From Atrichornis clamosus (taxonomy: Eukaryota; Chordata; Aves; Passeriformes; Menuridae), in NCBI GenBank assembly GCA_013400975.1, contig WBMZ01005367.1, positions 248,001 to 312,000 on the forward strand: a stretch of DNA of 64,000 nt, written 5' to 3'. Positions 21,601 to 35,400 of this stretch are shown piece after piece. The first letter of the stretch is position 1. The number at the start of each line of letters is the position of its first letter. The position numbers and the translations under genes are program-made. Below the pieces are notes generated by a model. The model did no database searches. It was given only the letters and a program-made list of their open reading frames with translations, and had not been told where the DNA came from.

Positions 21601-24600
21601 AAGATGGAGATGGGTGTTTTACAACCCAGCATGGGGTTAGAAGAATAAAATTTACTCCTGCTTAGAGGGTTGCACAAACTGAGAAGATCCATGTTTTTTA
21701 AATAGAAAATCAGCAATGGATTAGCCCTGTGCCAGTCATTTCCAACAGATTGAAAATCACAGGAGGGAAATAAACAGCATCTGGTAGTTTTTTCTTAGGA
21801 AACCAAGAAAACCAAAACAAGAAATGGACCAAAGGAATCCCAGGCAAAAAAAAAAGACCAGTTATGTAGATTACACAGGAGGCACAGAGAAATCCCCTAA
21901 TGTGTCTGTGATGACCACTTTCCTGTCTAACACAAGGCAGAGCTCCCACTGCAAGGATCACTCCTGACAAAGAGCAGAGAGCAATAGCAGTTTACACCAC
22001 TGCAGGACCAGTGTGGAATAGGGAGCAAGGGGATGGGAGCGAGGCTTGAGAATAGCACCTTTTGTTTAAGCCAGCCTTGCTCTGGGAGCCAGTGTACCAT
22101 TGAACTAAACTCTCACAACTTTGTAAAACTTCTGTTCACTAAGAGCTTTGGCTCAGCATGCAGGGCTCAATATCAGGGGCTGAATTAAATCCATTTATAG
22201 TAGCTTTGGAGGAGCTCAAGGCTGGGTGGAATGTCTTTAGCAAAGAAACTGAAAGTTAATGGCCAGCCCAGTAAGGCCTATGCAAACAGTTAGCCAAAGG
22301 AGATAACAGTGAAATGAGAACTAAAGCACCTATTTCTCCTGCTTTGCACATGCAAGAAGTCCTAGGTTTAGCCCTGCATTGATGCTTATATATGATCTCA
22401 GAGTCAGGGACCTGAGTCATGTGTCTGAGCAGGACAAGATCAAGTGAAATTTATTCTTAGAATGAATATTATCTTTTGTTTTTGAAACATCTTTAATAAT
22501 AAGATAAAGACTTTTGTTGCCCTGGTCTGATTTTCAAACCAGGTGCTTCCCCAGTGTTCTCAATGCCTCCATCCAGCATGTTCAGATATGCTTACATATA
22601 AAAAAATGAAAAGAAAGAAAAAGAAGTCAGTGTTCAGACACATTAATGGCCACACACAAAAGAATAAGTGAATTTTGTAACTTATCCTCACTTTTTTCCC
22701 CCTAATTATTACGAAGGACTGTGCTGATGCCAGTAATAAATAAAAACCAGCTAAGCACATTTTGGAATTACTGTGGAGCTTTTCATCACCAGAAGGAGTC
22801 CAGCCCTGCTGCTGTAATTGCATGATGCATAGCACAGTTGTCTCACCCTTCTTTCTCCTTATATGAACAACAACCACTCTGCCACATTGCTGTATTAAAA
22901 CAACTGATATCTCCAAATAATTACTTGGTGCTAATCACGCTCTTAAAAACTATTGATTCCAAACAATGACGTGTCTGTATCACTTGTGCTGCAAATGAAG
23001 ATGCATTAGGTTCTGGAGAGCGCACCACCATCAATTTTCACCATGTCTTCCCACCACAGTGAGTCTTGACATCCCCAATGTGCTGCATGAACTTTCATTG
23101 AAAGCGTGAACCAGCTTTAAAGAGGCTGCAGCTGCTCTGAATTTTAGTGAGCGAAGAGGTCTTTGTAGCCAGAGGTTGTGCTTTCTCCAAAGCTTTCCTT
23201 TCTCATCTCTTACCTGATTGTATTTTTACAGTTGCCTGGCACACATTTCTTGGTGTGAGATTCAACATTCACCACTCAACCGTAGACCCCAGAGTACAGA
23301 CAGAAAAAGAATTCACTTCAATAGCCAAATGAACAAAGGTGGCAGGAAAGAAGGAAAGGCTTTTGGGGGAAGATTTGCCCATATTGGTCCTTGTTTAAGA
23401 GATCTAGTGTTGTGTTTGGTTTAGGACCAAAAAAAAAAGGTGCAGCTTCTGGCTTGTGACCACAAGTGGCTGTGTCACCATAGTTTAGTGGCTCACCATT
23501 GTCAGCTGTTCGTTGGCCTCAGGATTTATTTGGCTGGTCTCACTTCCCACTGTGGGAGGAGAAGTGAGCACACGCAGCTGGTTACTGCAGCTCAGCTGTA
23601 CCTCCCCGGGCAGTAAGTACTGCATCCTGGGTGTACATCTGTGCCCTGCTATTATTGCCAGAGGGAAAACACCATTTTTGGGCTCCATGGGTGTGTATGT
23701 GCCCCTAAAACGTGGATTAACTCAGAGATTGCTAAGGTGGTGTGGGGCTGAAGCACTTTTTAAATAAGTATAGAGTTTTCTATACCAAAAGTGGATGTTT
23801 CCTCCTTGCTGGAAGGAGGATGCCACTTCTGTGTATTGCTGTGGAGTTGTTAAAATGTGCCCAGGAAAGCAATATTGGAGGCAGAACGGGAGAGGCTTTC
23901 AATGAAGCCTGGAGAAATCTCTAGAGTCAGTCTGTTGCTGATTTGCTCTCAGAGTGAAGAAATAACCCATGGTTAAAACAGCTCTGAAGTAAGCAGATGT
24001 TTTCTGGACAGGCTCTTAAAGACCTTCAAAGGCAGCTAAGCCCTAGGGAATGAAGTGAACCAGGCTTGCCTGGAAATCAATATCCACATGCTGAATTTTC
24101 ACATTTTGGAAATGCAGTGTGTTCATTTGGGTGCTTAACCATCCACTTGTCCTCAGCTGAGTGCTCAAAAATATTTGGTATGTATTTTCTGGTCTACCTG
24201 CTTTATGTCTGCTTTTATTATCTCCCCTTGCTGGTCCATAGCTTCTGTGAGGAGTTTGCAGCTAGTGTTTTCTAAAAGTAAAAATATTTACTGTGAAGTT
24301 TTCTTTCTGGAATTTTGAAACCTGCCTTGTTTAAAAGTTTCAAAACAAAATGTGGGCACCAAACAACCTAAAAAAAAATTATTTGGGATCAGAAAGAGAT
24401 GTACCATCACACTGAGCTTGTGCCTTTATTTATGATCAAGATCAGCATGGAAGATTGTGGGAAAAATTTTTTTGAAATTTTTCTTCACTTTCAATGCACC
24501 TGCATTTTTTACCTTTCCCTTTTGGACCCTAAATTCAGTCTTGCCCTGTTCTCCCAAAGCCTGTGTGTCCTGTCCTCCCACCTGGGCTGTCCTGTGCTCG

Positions 24601-26400
24601 TGACAGCTGCCTGGCCTGGCATCAGTGTAACAAAGGTGCAGCACAGCAAGGAGCAGTGTCCTGACTTTGAACAGATTTCTTCCTATTGCAGTTTTGGTTT
24701 TTTTTTTCCACATTTCCACCTAATTCACTGTAGCCCTGAACAGAATCATCCTTTGTTCCTATTGAGAGGGGAAAAAGTAATCAATATTCAGCTTACTTAC
24801 TAGGAGAAATGCTACTCAGCAAAACTGATCTGAAGTCATCAATTGAGAAGCTCTTGGTTTTCACATAACCTTCGTCTCTTCAAGATGCTTTCCTCAACTT
24901 CCTGGGCCCACTTGTTATTCAGACAGCTCAGCTAAAATTGTCCTGGGTTTCCCCAAAATGCAAGAGCCTTTTCTGTGTTTGATCACGGGAAGTTTAATAT
25001 CCTTCCCAAAACTAAAGGGCAGGAGGTTATTTGAGCTGCAAAGCACCGAAGGGAGCAGAGGCTGTGGATGTTAAGTGGAGCTTGCAAAAACAATTTGGGT
25101 GAGACGAGGCGTTGGCTAGCAAAACTCTGTTAGGAAACCACTCAGGTTTTCTGCTAGGCATTACATATTCCCAATTTCATGAACTTGGCTGGAATCATGC
25201 TAGCAAAGTGAAATCCATTTCCAGGCATAACCCAGCAGATTTAAGTTTAATGGCTGCAGCAGGTCTCTGCTTGTGGAGCTGAATGTTGGAGCCTGGGGCT
25301 GGATCTGGGGACAGCAAGTGTTCATCCTAGGGAGGCCTTCTGCTCTCTTAAAGACTCTCTGGAAAAAAAGATAAATGCTGATTGTACTCTGCTATTGCTG
25401 TAACAGGAGTCTAAAGAAGGAAAGTGGAAGAGAAAAAGCCATAAGCAAAAGGGAGTAGGATCAGGGAGTAGGGAGGTGTTAATTGCTCTCCCTCTCTCTG
25501 GGATGGATGGTGTGAGCCTGCTGCCCATAAATCTCATGGTGTCACAGCACTCTAGTAATAAACTCCATCTCAGGCAGTAAGACAAATGGTCTGAGGAATG
25601 TTGTAACACTTCCTTGGCTTCAGACCAATGTTTTGGGTAGATCTGTATTTTCCAGTGTTTCACTGGCAGGACTGGGGAGAATGGCTCCTGGGTGGGGTAA
25701 GGCCAAATCCCCATCTGCCCTGAGTTAGTGTGTGATGTGGGATGGGAAAGGTTGGCAGGGAGAGGGGCATCAGAGCCAGTTCCTCCTGTTGTTGGTTTTG
25801 AAGTGATGGGATTGTAGTGTGGGTGCTTGGCAGGAGTTGGATTCAGGTTGGATTCATGGTCTGTGACGTGACTCTTGTTGACCAGCCAAGACCATCCTGT
25901 GACTTACCTGAACGGGTTGGTGGCCAGTATGACACTGACAGTGCAGGTTGTGCTTGGCCCCGGGCAGGCATTTGCCAATTCTTCACCTTGGATTCACCCA
26001 ATGACTCCAATCAACCTCAGACAGCTACATGGCAAACAGGAAGGTTGAGCAGGTAGGGGGCACATAGGGCATGGCTGAAGACGCCATCAGTCACCCAAAA
26101 ACTTATTTGTGTGGCACTGTGGTGGTTAATCACAGTCTTCACACCCCAACAGTGCCATATTCCTACTTATGTGAGGTGAAATGGGATCATTCCTGTGCAG
26201 TATGAGGGTCACCTGGCCTCGGCTGTTAATCAGAGGATTTTGCTGTTCAAGGTCTTGTTGTTCATAATAATTCTGGTGCTGTGGAAGGCACAGGGAGTTG
26301 TGGGGTCTACCAGTAGTATTTTACACTGCTGTGCTTGCAATAAGGAGTAAAACTACCTTGAGACATGTAACTCATTCCTAATATTACACTATAAAGCTTT
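18668..26400. other. AT-rich unique sequence, no gene recognised
   Basis: Short ORFs only, without domains. One MIR-like remnant (about 19.41-19.56 kb) is listed separately. T and A homopolymers (for example near 21160 and 21847) are the only simple repeats I note. I see no splice-flanked GC3-rich segment. Confidence 0.5.
19410..19560 (+). mobile_element. MIR/L2-type SINE remnant
   Basis: The sequence ctctatttccatgccagtaa, aatggggatcacaac, cagcagtattatgagcttga, atgagttaatac and ccaaagtgctctgat keeps the order of the MIR core and 3' half (ctcatctgtaaaatggggataat ... ttgtgaggattaaatgagttaatac ... aaagcgctt). Identity is low, as expected for an element family that predates birds. Confidence 0.6.
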
Positions 26401-26420
26401 TTGCTGCTTGTCTCCCTGTG

Positions 26421-26550
26421 GATGTAATTAGTCATGGGAGCTCTTTTTTAGACGTAATTACACCATTAAGCCTACTTTGACTTCAGCCACAAAAATGCAT
26501 GGTTGGACTCCATAATTGCACCACTTAATGGCACTACATTAATTGTATGT
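26421..26550. promoter_or_regulatory. Cluster of homeodomain-type motifs, candidate enhancer
   Basis: Two copies of GAYGTAATTA (26421-26430 and 26451-26460) sit exactly 30 bp apart. They are followed within 90 bp by ccattaag, ataattgc, cttaatgg and cattaattg. Six ATTA/TAAT cores in 130 bp is a dense array of homeodomain-compatible sites. Part of the interval belongs to a local direct repeat. The motifs are short and AT-rich DNA generates them easily, so function is inference only. Confidence 0.25.
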
Positions 26551-26588
26551 AAGAGTCCGTGGAGCAAACAATGCATGGCTTGGACTCC
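26494..26588 (+). repeat. Two 18-19-bp direct repeats
   Basis: The motif aatgcatggttggactcc (26494-26511) recurs as aatgcatggcttggactcc (26570-26588), differing by one inserted base, 76 bp apart start to start. It may be a partial local duplication flanking the homeodomain-motif cluster. Confidence 0.7.
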
Positions 26589-27141
26589 CTCTGACTCGCT
26601 GCTGCTTTGATCTTCAAAACGGTTGCTGGGAGTGGAAACTGCACATCCCACGTCTGGATGAGCTGTGCTTGGACAAGCCGTTGTCACTTCCACTCAGTGT
26701 GATAAGGCACTTGTGTTCAGAACTAATGGAAGGATTTGGGCGTAAGTCACTGGATTTGGTGTTTTCAAGTTTGTGGAGGTTGTTAGTGGTTTGGTGACTC
26801 ATCACAGTGCTACAGGTGTTGGGGTTGGTGTCCCCAAAGAAGGGAGGACTTTAGGGTCAGCTCGATGAAGGGACAGAAATAGAAATAGTGTGGAGTGAAG
26901 GACCAGGAGTGTACTTGCATTGTGAGAGCATGGCCTTGACAGGTTGGTCGACCTTTTCCTGGAGACTGGGCTGTCTATAGAGAAATGTGCCTGTCCTTGA
27001 CTGTTCTTGACCTCAGTAGCAACAGGTCTTGAAGTTGGTCCATCATGCGTTTACAGGGGATGGCAACTTCAGAGCATATCCAAGAGATGTTTCTTGCATT
27101 GCCCAGTGCCCTTCTCATCGGATGGTGTCCCCCACCCACAG

Positions 27142-27219
27142 ACAGCACTGTCCCTGATGATCCCAGCCAGGCAGAGATGGATGAGGGAGATGTCCCCAAA
27201 CAGGAGCTGGGTGACACCA
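27142..27219 (+). other. Weak candidate internal exon
   Basis: A good pyrimidine-rich acceptor (gtgtcccccacccacag) precedes a 78-nt open segment that ends at a possible donor GTAAAT. It reads DSTVPDDPSQAEMDEGDVPK then QELGDT, an acidic, protein-like composition. The donor is suboptimal and other frames are also open across this region, so chance is the more likely explanation. The peptide is not recognised. Confidence 0.15.
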
Positions 27220-29146
27220 GTAAATAGTGGTGGCTGCTGCAAACCCAACGAAGTGTGCATCTCCATCTTTGCTCATCTGGCTCATGGACGTGGAGGGATA
27301 AGGCTGGGATACAGCCCATTTGGTATGTCTTTCACCTGTAGCTATCTCCTCCTGGATTAAAATATCTTTGCTTATATTTTCAGTGTTTTGTAGTTTTGTA
27401 GTGTGTTTTTACTCCTTGTTTGGAAAAAAAAAAAAGTGAAATTGTGTTTATTGTGTTTCTTTAGTTGAAAGAATCAAATGATGAGACCAATCTTGAAATC
27501 AAAGCCAAACATGAGCCTGGGAGCTGCCCAAGTGGCTCACTTCCTCTGGGTTTCTAAAAGAGTACGTGTCCATGAGACACTTTTTTGTTCCCATTTCTTC
27601 TATACACAACATTGCGGAAGCTTTAAGTAAAATCTGTCCCTAAATAGGCATCCCTGGGATGTGCAGCTGCCTAAACAAAAACCAGTCAACAAAACTGGGC
27701 TCCTGCCATGAAAATAATTCATCCTGTTATCTTTTTCCATTCTTTTTAATCCCTTCTATTTAGTTTCCTTGACACTTTTTTTAAAGCAATACTGTGCCTG
27801 GCTGGTGTTTCCTACTTACTCTTTGGGAGGCTGAAGCTGCTTCTGCAGCAGGTCGGGGTTTCTGGCAGTGCCCACATGAGCACTGTCCCAGGTGAATGCT
27901 CAAGCTGGGATGCTGAAGGGTTGGACTCCTTTGGACTGTCAGCCAAGGTTAAGTTAGTTTTGTGTTCCTTGGTGGCTTATCCTGTTTCTCTCACAATTGT
28001 TCTGATACCTTTTTGGGAAACAGTGCAATGAGGGGTGTATCTGGGGCTCGTACAATTAAATTACATATAGTTCTGTGAAAAAGCAAAGCCTAGAAGTAAA
28101 ATAGCAGCATCAGCTTATTGCATTTCCAGTATCTGTCTGCGAGAGCTCTAGGAGGACTGTTGAGGAACTTCTAAATTAGTCAACTACATCTTTTTGTAAA
28201 ACCACCTGATTCCTTTTTCTAAAATACCTTACTCTGCATTTAGGCATTGTGTAATCATCTATCCTTCTCACACATGAGCAAAATAAATGTCTCCTTGCAA
28301 AGGATCACACTTTTTATTTGAGAAAACAAATTTGTCCACTGCTACTACTTCAAGGCCTATGCAGCTTGTCTGCAACAGGATACAGTTGTCTTAAAAGCAG
28401 AAGAACAATTTTTTTCAATTTTCAAGAAAATATTCTATGTAGAAATGCTCAGATTTAAAGCAGATGTTTTCTGAAACGTCTTCTGTTAATGTTGTCATGG
28501 AAAGGGTTACACTGCATGCCCCACATCTCAGAAAGAAGCACGCGGTGATGGAATTTTTATAGACTGAGGAGACACCAATTCTGAATTTAGGGCCAATCTA
28601 ATATTCTTCATTATAATGTTTTCTCCATCTGCATTTTTATTGTTGGTTTGGTAGCCTCTTTGTTCTCTGTCTGATTCTCTGAAATTGCCTGCAGTTTGTT
28701 AAAGATTGCTGCACGTCTGGCAGCAGTCAGGGAGTTTGCAGACAGAAGTTGATCTCTGCCATCAAATAAAACATAGACAAGAAGCTTCTTCTGTTCAGAG
28801 GAGAATATGAAGGACACAGAAGAGGCTGTTCTACCCCAGCAGATGCCCTCTGAAATGCTGATGTGGAAATTGGGACCTCTCTTAGTGCAGCTCCCCTTTG
28901 GTTGCTGAAATAAATTAGTCTGGTGGTTCTTTCCTGTTTCCTGGCCAGCAGTGCCAGGGTGGACATGTGTAGTTCATGGTTGTGTACTTGGTGAACTGAG
29001 AGTCGTGTGCACTCAGTGGTGTCAGAGGTGGAAAACTTGGGTCAAAACTTGGTACTGTGCTGTATGCTATGGTAGTGGTTTGGGAGCTTCTGTTAAACTC
29101 ACAATGAAAAGTCATTTAGCAGCTTCAGGACAGTTCTTTGTATGAT

Positions 29147-29192
29147 AGTGACCTAATATGCACAATATTAGTGACCTAATATTAGCAATATT
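29147..29192 (+). repeat. 23-bp tandem duplication, AT-rich
   Basis: Two adjacent 23-bp units begin agtgacctaatat and end aatatt (29147-29169 and 29170-29192). They differ at three central positions. The aatatt ends also make the units partly self-complementary. Confidence 0.85.
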
Positions 29193-32100
29193 GACCATCA
29201 GGTTTCCTACTTAGCAGTGTGAGCCTGTGATCATTTTGCCTCTGTTCCTGCCCCAGCTCCACACCGAGCTCACCATCCAGTTCATGCCCTGGGTCTGCTG
29301 CAAAAAATCTTGACTGGAGATGGACCATTGCATATAGGATTTTCCCAGGATGTGAATTAAAAGCATGGGGATCATTGCTGCAGTTTATCAGATCTCATCT
29401 CTTTTCAAACTAAATTAAAACTTCATGCTTTGGCTTGGCTCTTTTCAATGTCAATGCTGCCACTGAGGTCTTTTCAAAGCTGGGCAAGGAAGCAGGGCTG
29501 GGAGCAGCAGACCTCCTACATACCCTGCAGTTTGGAGGGAGAGAAGGTGACTGCTGTTTTCCAGAGGGATCATGAGATAATTTGTGTCCTTTGTCTTTGA
29601 ATGTACCAAAAGTGCACGGATGAGTATTGTATATGACAATATACGGAAACGCCAACTGTAACCGTTTTGCTCTGTTGGAGAAATATGGCAACAAAACCAG
29701 GAGAACAGCACTTTATTTTGGCACAAGTGCAGTTGTGAATGTGTGGCACGACTCTGGGGTGTCTAAACTTTCAGCTTAGTGAAAAATTTTGCAGCACTGA
29801 GAGTAGTGATAGTAGGTGTTGTTACAAAATCTGGATGTCTCCTGTAATGCCATATATGCAGGCTCCTCTCTAAAACAACAAAGCCCCTGAGTGGAACCAC
29901 CAGTTATACAAAACAAAGCAAAAGGAAATTTTAAGCAGGTCTCAGAGCAAGAAGCATTAGTGATATTTGAAACTTTCCTCTCGCAGTGAGTTGCATCCAC
30001 ATTGGCTCTTCTTGAGAGTTGTGTTCCCCTCTCTGGAGTCCTAAATACCACCTGTAGATGAGTGTGCAGATGTGAGCCAAAGGCATGCAGCCCATACATT
30101 CAGCATGGGCAGTTATGTGTCTCAGTTATTAAACTGGATACTGATCTAAGCATCTTTCCCAATAGATGGAAAAATCTCAAGTGTGATCTCTTCCACATCT
30201 CTTGCCTTTTACAGTATCTCTTTCCACCCATTCCCCCACTCTCTTCTTAGAAACGTGTAATTTCCTGAAAAAAAGATTTCCCCCTCATTTTTTTTTTTAG
30301 ATTATTGTTTGTTTACCAGAATCTGTCTGAAGCCTGGCTGGATAGCAATTCAATATCCACTCATTGATTTCCTAGCTCTCATTAGCTTAAATATTTACTC
30401 GAAGCAGGGGGTAAGGAGATCTTCATTGTTTATTTTAAAAGCATTTGGTTTTAAGATGGCCTTTTCCTTTATGTCGTATCTGAATCAATTTTAAAAGGGA
30501 CCATTTATATTCTCATTCTCTTTTATGTTTACTCTTTGGCATGAGTGCCTGGTTGTTTCTGTTTTATAGTACTTTGAAACGGAAACTAAGTTAGATATAG
30601 AAATTAATGAGCTCACTGATTGTTTGCCAAAAAAAACATGACATAGAAGATGCATGTAACAAATTAACCCCAAGATTTCCCTGAAAAATGCCCTTTCCTT
30701 TACCAGAAATAACGAACATCGAACAATGCAATGATGAAGCTTATTAATTTGGTTCTGAGGGGTCACTGTGCTTTTTGGAAGGCAGTATGACCTAAGGCAG
30801 CATTAGTAAACCCTGAATGCTCTTCCCAGAATTGATCTTAAATGTCCTCTTTTAAGAGATTTGAATTTTCTGAGCATCTAAAACTCATCTTTTTGTTACA
30901 AAATGCTTTCAGATCCATAGGAAAGTGCTGTAGAAGAGGCCAGATGGGAACATTGATGTCAGTAGCATGATTTGAGCCATGATTCAGCCTTTTGTCTCTT
31001 CTAGGGCAGGGAACACATTCCCTATAGAGTCCACAAACTAAGCAATGTATTTTAGCCTGGTCAGTTGTTACAGCTTACTAGGATCTGGCTTTTCTTAATG
31101 CCAAGGCAAGATTTTAGGGTCAAAAACAGTCTCTTAGCACTGCATTTCTCTAGAGGCAGACACAACTCCCATGTAGGAAGGTCCAAGAAGAAGAATTGGA
31201 CACTGAAAGCAGAGAAATAAAGTAGTACTAGAAAGGAATATATTTTTTTAAGTTGGTTATTATTTAAATTCAAGACAGAAATGAGGCAAGCTTTGAAATA
31301 AGGAAATTAGAGAGAATATGAAAATGTTGTGGTCAGCAAATTGCAAAATGTGAAATTCAAGTATCTTACTGCTGTAGCTCCCAGCATTCTGTCCTTCCCT
31401 CCTCTCCCCTTCTCTTCCTGTTTCTATCTGGAAATAACAGGATTGCTTTGTATTTCCCAGTCTGGTGCACAGGGCCTCAGTAGAAGAGGTAGACTATAGA
31501 AAACATCTTAAATTCTCTGTGATTTACAAATTTTAGTGACCCTGAAGTTTTAATAGGGAACTAATGGTGGATCAGGAGACATCTTTAGATTGAGGCTTGC
31601 AGGGTAGATATCTTGTTGGTGTTCAGTCCAAAAAAAGTGTGTTTGCTGTAAAGAAGTATAAAAGATTTCCCTTGGATCTGAGGCTCAGGTGTCATCATTC
31701 AAGATGCCAGATCAGTGTATTGAGGAGCTGGTACAGCAAATATCCTCACTGACATCTGGTTGCTGCAAAGTACAGACAAAAGGAAAGATGAGCAGATTGT
31801 GAAGGTACATCTGCAGAAGGAGTATAATTTTTTTTTTTGGTATTATGAAAATTACAAAGGTCAGGCTGCAAGTGAGAATAATTTATTACAAAAATTCTGC
31901 AGTAAACAAGTAGCTAAATACATAAAATTTCACTAGAAGAAGATTTATTGAAGCAGCATATTTTCTGCTGGGAGAATATAATTGCAAATAAATGCAGTAG
32001 TCTATAAAATATTAGAAGGGCAGAATGGCATGCTTCCAGTTTTTGGTGCTGAAGTCTGATGAACAAATATTTGAACAGAGAAGGGGGAGGGAAAGAAGAA

Positions 32101-32369
32101 TAAAACATCCATGGCATTTGCATGGGCAGATTATTTTCATCTTGCAGTTGTTATGTTTCTGTGGGGAATGAGTAGTGTCAGTTGTTTAGAAAATACTGTT
32201 GACACAGAAATGTGGGACTTTAAAGAGTAAAAATCAGGTTCTTATCTTGCCAGCTCATCTTGTGATGCTGTCAGTCATCAGCAGCTGAGCAGAGCCTTGC
32301 TGAGGGTGTCTGCTTTGTTTTTATTTTTCATCCTGGGATCCTGTTTTATTTATCTTTATTTCTTTCTTC

Positions 32370-32465
32370 AGCTTCATAGTAAGAGACAGTCCCCACCCTG
32401 AAGAGTTTGTGATCTAAATAGACAGGAGATGGAAAAACAAATACTAAGTCACAAAGTAATTGAAT
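32370..32465. mobile_element. L2/MIR-type remnant (tentative)
   Basis: The stretch agtccccaccctgaagagtt, tgtgatctaaatagacagga and gatggaaaaacaaat resembles a block common in reptile and bird ancient repeats ('agtccctgccccaaagagcttacaatctaaatagacaag'). Only this block is recognisable, and orientation is not assigned. Confidence 0.4.
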
Positions 32466-35400
32466 AGAAAAAGCAAGTGAAAATCTGGGCGTCCCAGCCT
32501 CCTCTCCACCAGTCTGTGTTCCAGGAGATGCCACATACTGCAATTATCCATTTTTTTCTGTAGCACTCGTGGTACTTCATGAAGCTCCTGAGCAGGGACA
32601 GGCTCCCAGCCCTGCTAGGCTGACTGTCAGCTAAATCCACCTTCAAGGGAGCTGCTGATGTGAGTGGCATTGATTTAATCAATGTGAGTCGTTATTGATG
32701 AGGGGAAAGGCAAAGTCCACCCATAAATAATGAGCCAAGTATAATGCAGCAAGAGCAAATGTGTTTATGTATTTTGCATGAGAGAGTGACAGGGTTCAAG
32801 TCAAACTAAAAAATAAAAAAAATAATCTGCAGATCTGGGACCGTGGCCAGCGTTGATTCCTCCTCCCAGTTTGCTACGTGGGCTCTATCCCCAGTGGTCA
32901 GCATCTGAGTTTTGGTACGAGGGTGAAGAGTTCTGCTGCCATATAGCACTGCCTTTGTGGGCGCTGGGCAGCCTCTTCCATCTGAACCTGTACTTCATTT
33001 ACTTCCAATTGTCCGCATTCCCTCATGAGACTTGAGGCCACCTCTTACATGAATCTCACAGGTTTATATGCGCAGGTCAGGGGACTTGGTTTTGTTGTTG
33101 GCTCCTCTAGGCATGCCCAGTGGCTGAACCTAGGAAATTTCCAGGAAATGTAGATTGAGCTGACATTTCCGGTGGTAAAAGAGTTTAGACCATGTCTCTG
33201 GGAATCTCTGCCACTTTGTCATCACTGTTCTGTTTGTGTGGCACTTTAAGCACTAAGTGCTATAGTTCAGGGAGTGTTTTGGGGTGAACAGTGACATTAA
33301 CATTTTTAAATGCAGAATTTCAGAGTGGTTTTATGCATGCCAGCCTTACAGAGACCTGCAGCATGGACTTCTTTGGGAGTTTGCATTTTTTCACGCTGAT
33401 GCCAGAATAATTGAATCTTTTCCAGGTAAAGTGTTCCAGAATATAGTCTTTCTGTGTTCTTTTAAAAAGAAACTTGAATGCTGGATAAGAATCACCTCTA
33501 AATGTCTCTTCTGATGCATATTCTGTGTGTGCAGCTTCACTGTGAAGTGTCAATGCATGCAAACTTTGGAGCTCTCCCTTCCTCCTTTAGGGATTCTCTG
33601 TATAGGAAGCAAAAAAAAGAAAAGAAATAATGAATGTTAGTTCACAGACAAGTCATCACAAACTTTAATATCAAGAATTTGGGCAAATAAATAGTTTGGA
33701 TTCTCTCTGTTCACTGCTTGACTTCTGAGCTTTTAAGGCTTAGGATTTCAAAGCTTCTTCCACATTCAATTGAGTAATTGAGAATTGCCGCTTGCTTTCC
33801 TTCTTTCCTGAACCAGCAGCGCAGCAGGATGGTGTGGAAAAAAATACATCTCTCTTGAGCCTTAACCTAAGCCCCAGTCCTGCTATTTGCTAATGATGAG
33901 GTACCCTCATACTCTCATTTGCAGCTGCTGCAGAGAGCAGACCCTACCCCTGAGTATTAGCAGTTATAAACTGTCCACTTGCATCTATCCGTTCCTTCTG
34001 TCTCTCCCAGCAAGATACTACAAATCAGGAATGACGTGGGAGCCTGCGGGTGTTATCCTTGAGATTGACTTGCTCCCGTGGTGACATCCAAACCTTGTCA
34101 CCCAGAGAAAGCTCTGAGGCTGCAGAGGTTTATTGCTGTGCCAGATCTTGTCTGGGTGTAGAGACCCAGCAGTGCCAGCTTTCCCTTCTCCAGGGACAGA
34201 GAGAGCAAAAGAGACATGCTGCTTGGGCTGGGCTTGTTCAAGGAACGACTTTCATCCTGCACATCTCTGAGAAGTGAGCTTTGGAACTGACTGTGTGGGA
34301 AACGAGTCTGGAGCAGCCAAAAAGCCCCACACAACAAAGCAGTGAAGGTATCAGGACAGAGAGGGGAGCGATTGCTGGGGGTTTTTGTACTACAGAGAGG
34401 ACCAGGTTCATCACTGATGAAGATCTCTTGCCATCTACCTGTCCAGGCAGCTCTGGAGTTGCCTGTGTGTTTTCACTGCAGAGCTTGGTGGTGTGTGAGG
34501 GCTTTGTTTGGGACGGTGCTTTTGGCTGCAGCTGAACTTCCTTCCTCAGGAGGAGGGCTGTAGGAACCAGCCCACACATGGGCCTTTATACCACATTGTA
34601 ATTATATTGTAATTTTGTTTCAGGACTGAGATATCGCAGTGATGGGAAATGATGCCGTTAAAGAGGAAGACTGATGGGAATAAAAACACCACTAAAACCA
34701 CAGCCAGCACTTTGCCATGGCGGGCAGATGCGAGAGCCCTGAATGGGAGGACCACCAGCCCTGAGATGTGGCTTCCAAGAAGGAAGCAGAGCCCTGGCCT
34801 GCTGTAGCCACAAGCTTTTGTGATAAATGGCTGGCAGTGGTCTCAGAGATGTGTACTTTTAAAAGCAAATCTCATCTCCTTTGCATGGATGTAGCAATCC
34901 AGGGAATGTCTGGAATTGCTGCAGCTTGGCTGTGTGATAATAAGGAGCAGCTCTGTGCTTGGGAGCCCAGAGCTCTGGCATTTCTCTGCCTGTAGCTTTC
35001 GTTCTCCTGTGAAGTGACACTTCTGCAGAGGGGGGTGTCACCAAAGTGGCATTTTCTGCAAAGAGCAGGAGGCTGGTGTTAAAGAACCGTATCAAATCTG
35101 AATAGACATGTGCCACAAAGCAAGCACTCACTTTGTGTGCCACGGGTACTGGTGGGACTTCATGAGCTGCTCTTACAGCAGCCACCACTGTGGGGTCAAG
35201 GAAAGGAGCCTGTGCCCATGTCCCAGCATGATTCCTGATGGGAAATCTACTTACTTGGGATTGTGCAAGGGGAAGAATTTAGCGTGATGCGTTTCTGCAG
35301 AGTTTGGTTTTTCATCAGCCTTGGCGTAGCATCCTGGCTGAAAATGATGTGGGAAGGCTGCTGGGAACCTGCTGGACCACGCGAGGGGAAGGAGTGTCAT

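Larger units (their letters stand above)
26600..32370. other. Unique sequence, no gene confirmed
   Basis: Mostly unique DNA. A weak exon-like segment is listed at 27142-27219 and a 23-bp tandem duplication at 29147-29192. Overlapping ORFs at 26975-27360 exist on both strands without recognisable domains. No transposon was identified. Confidence 0.45.
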
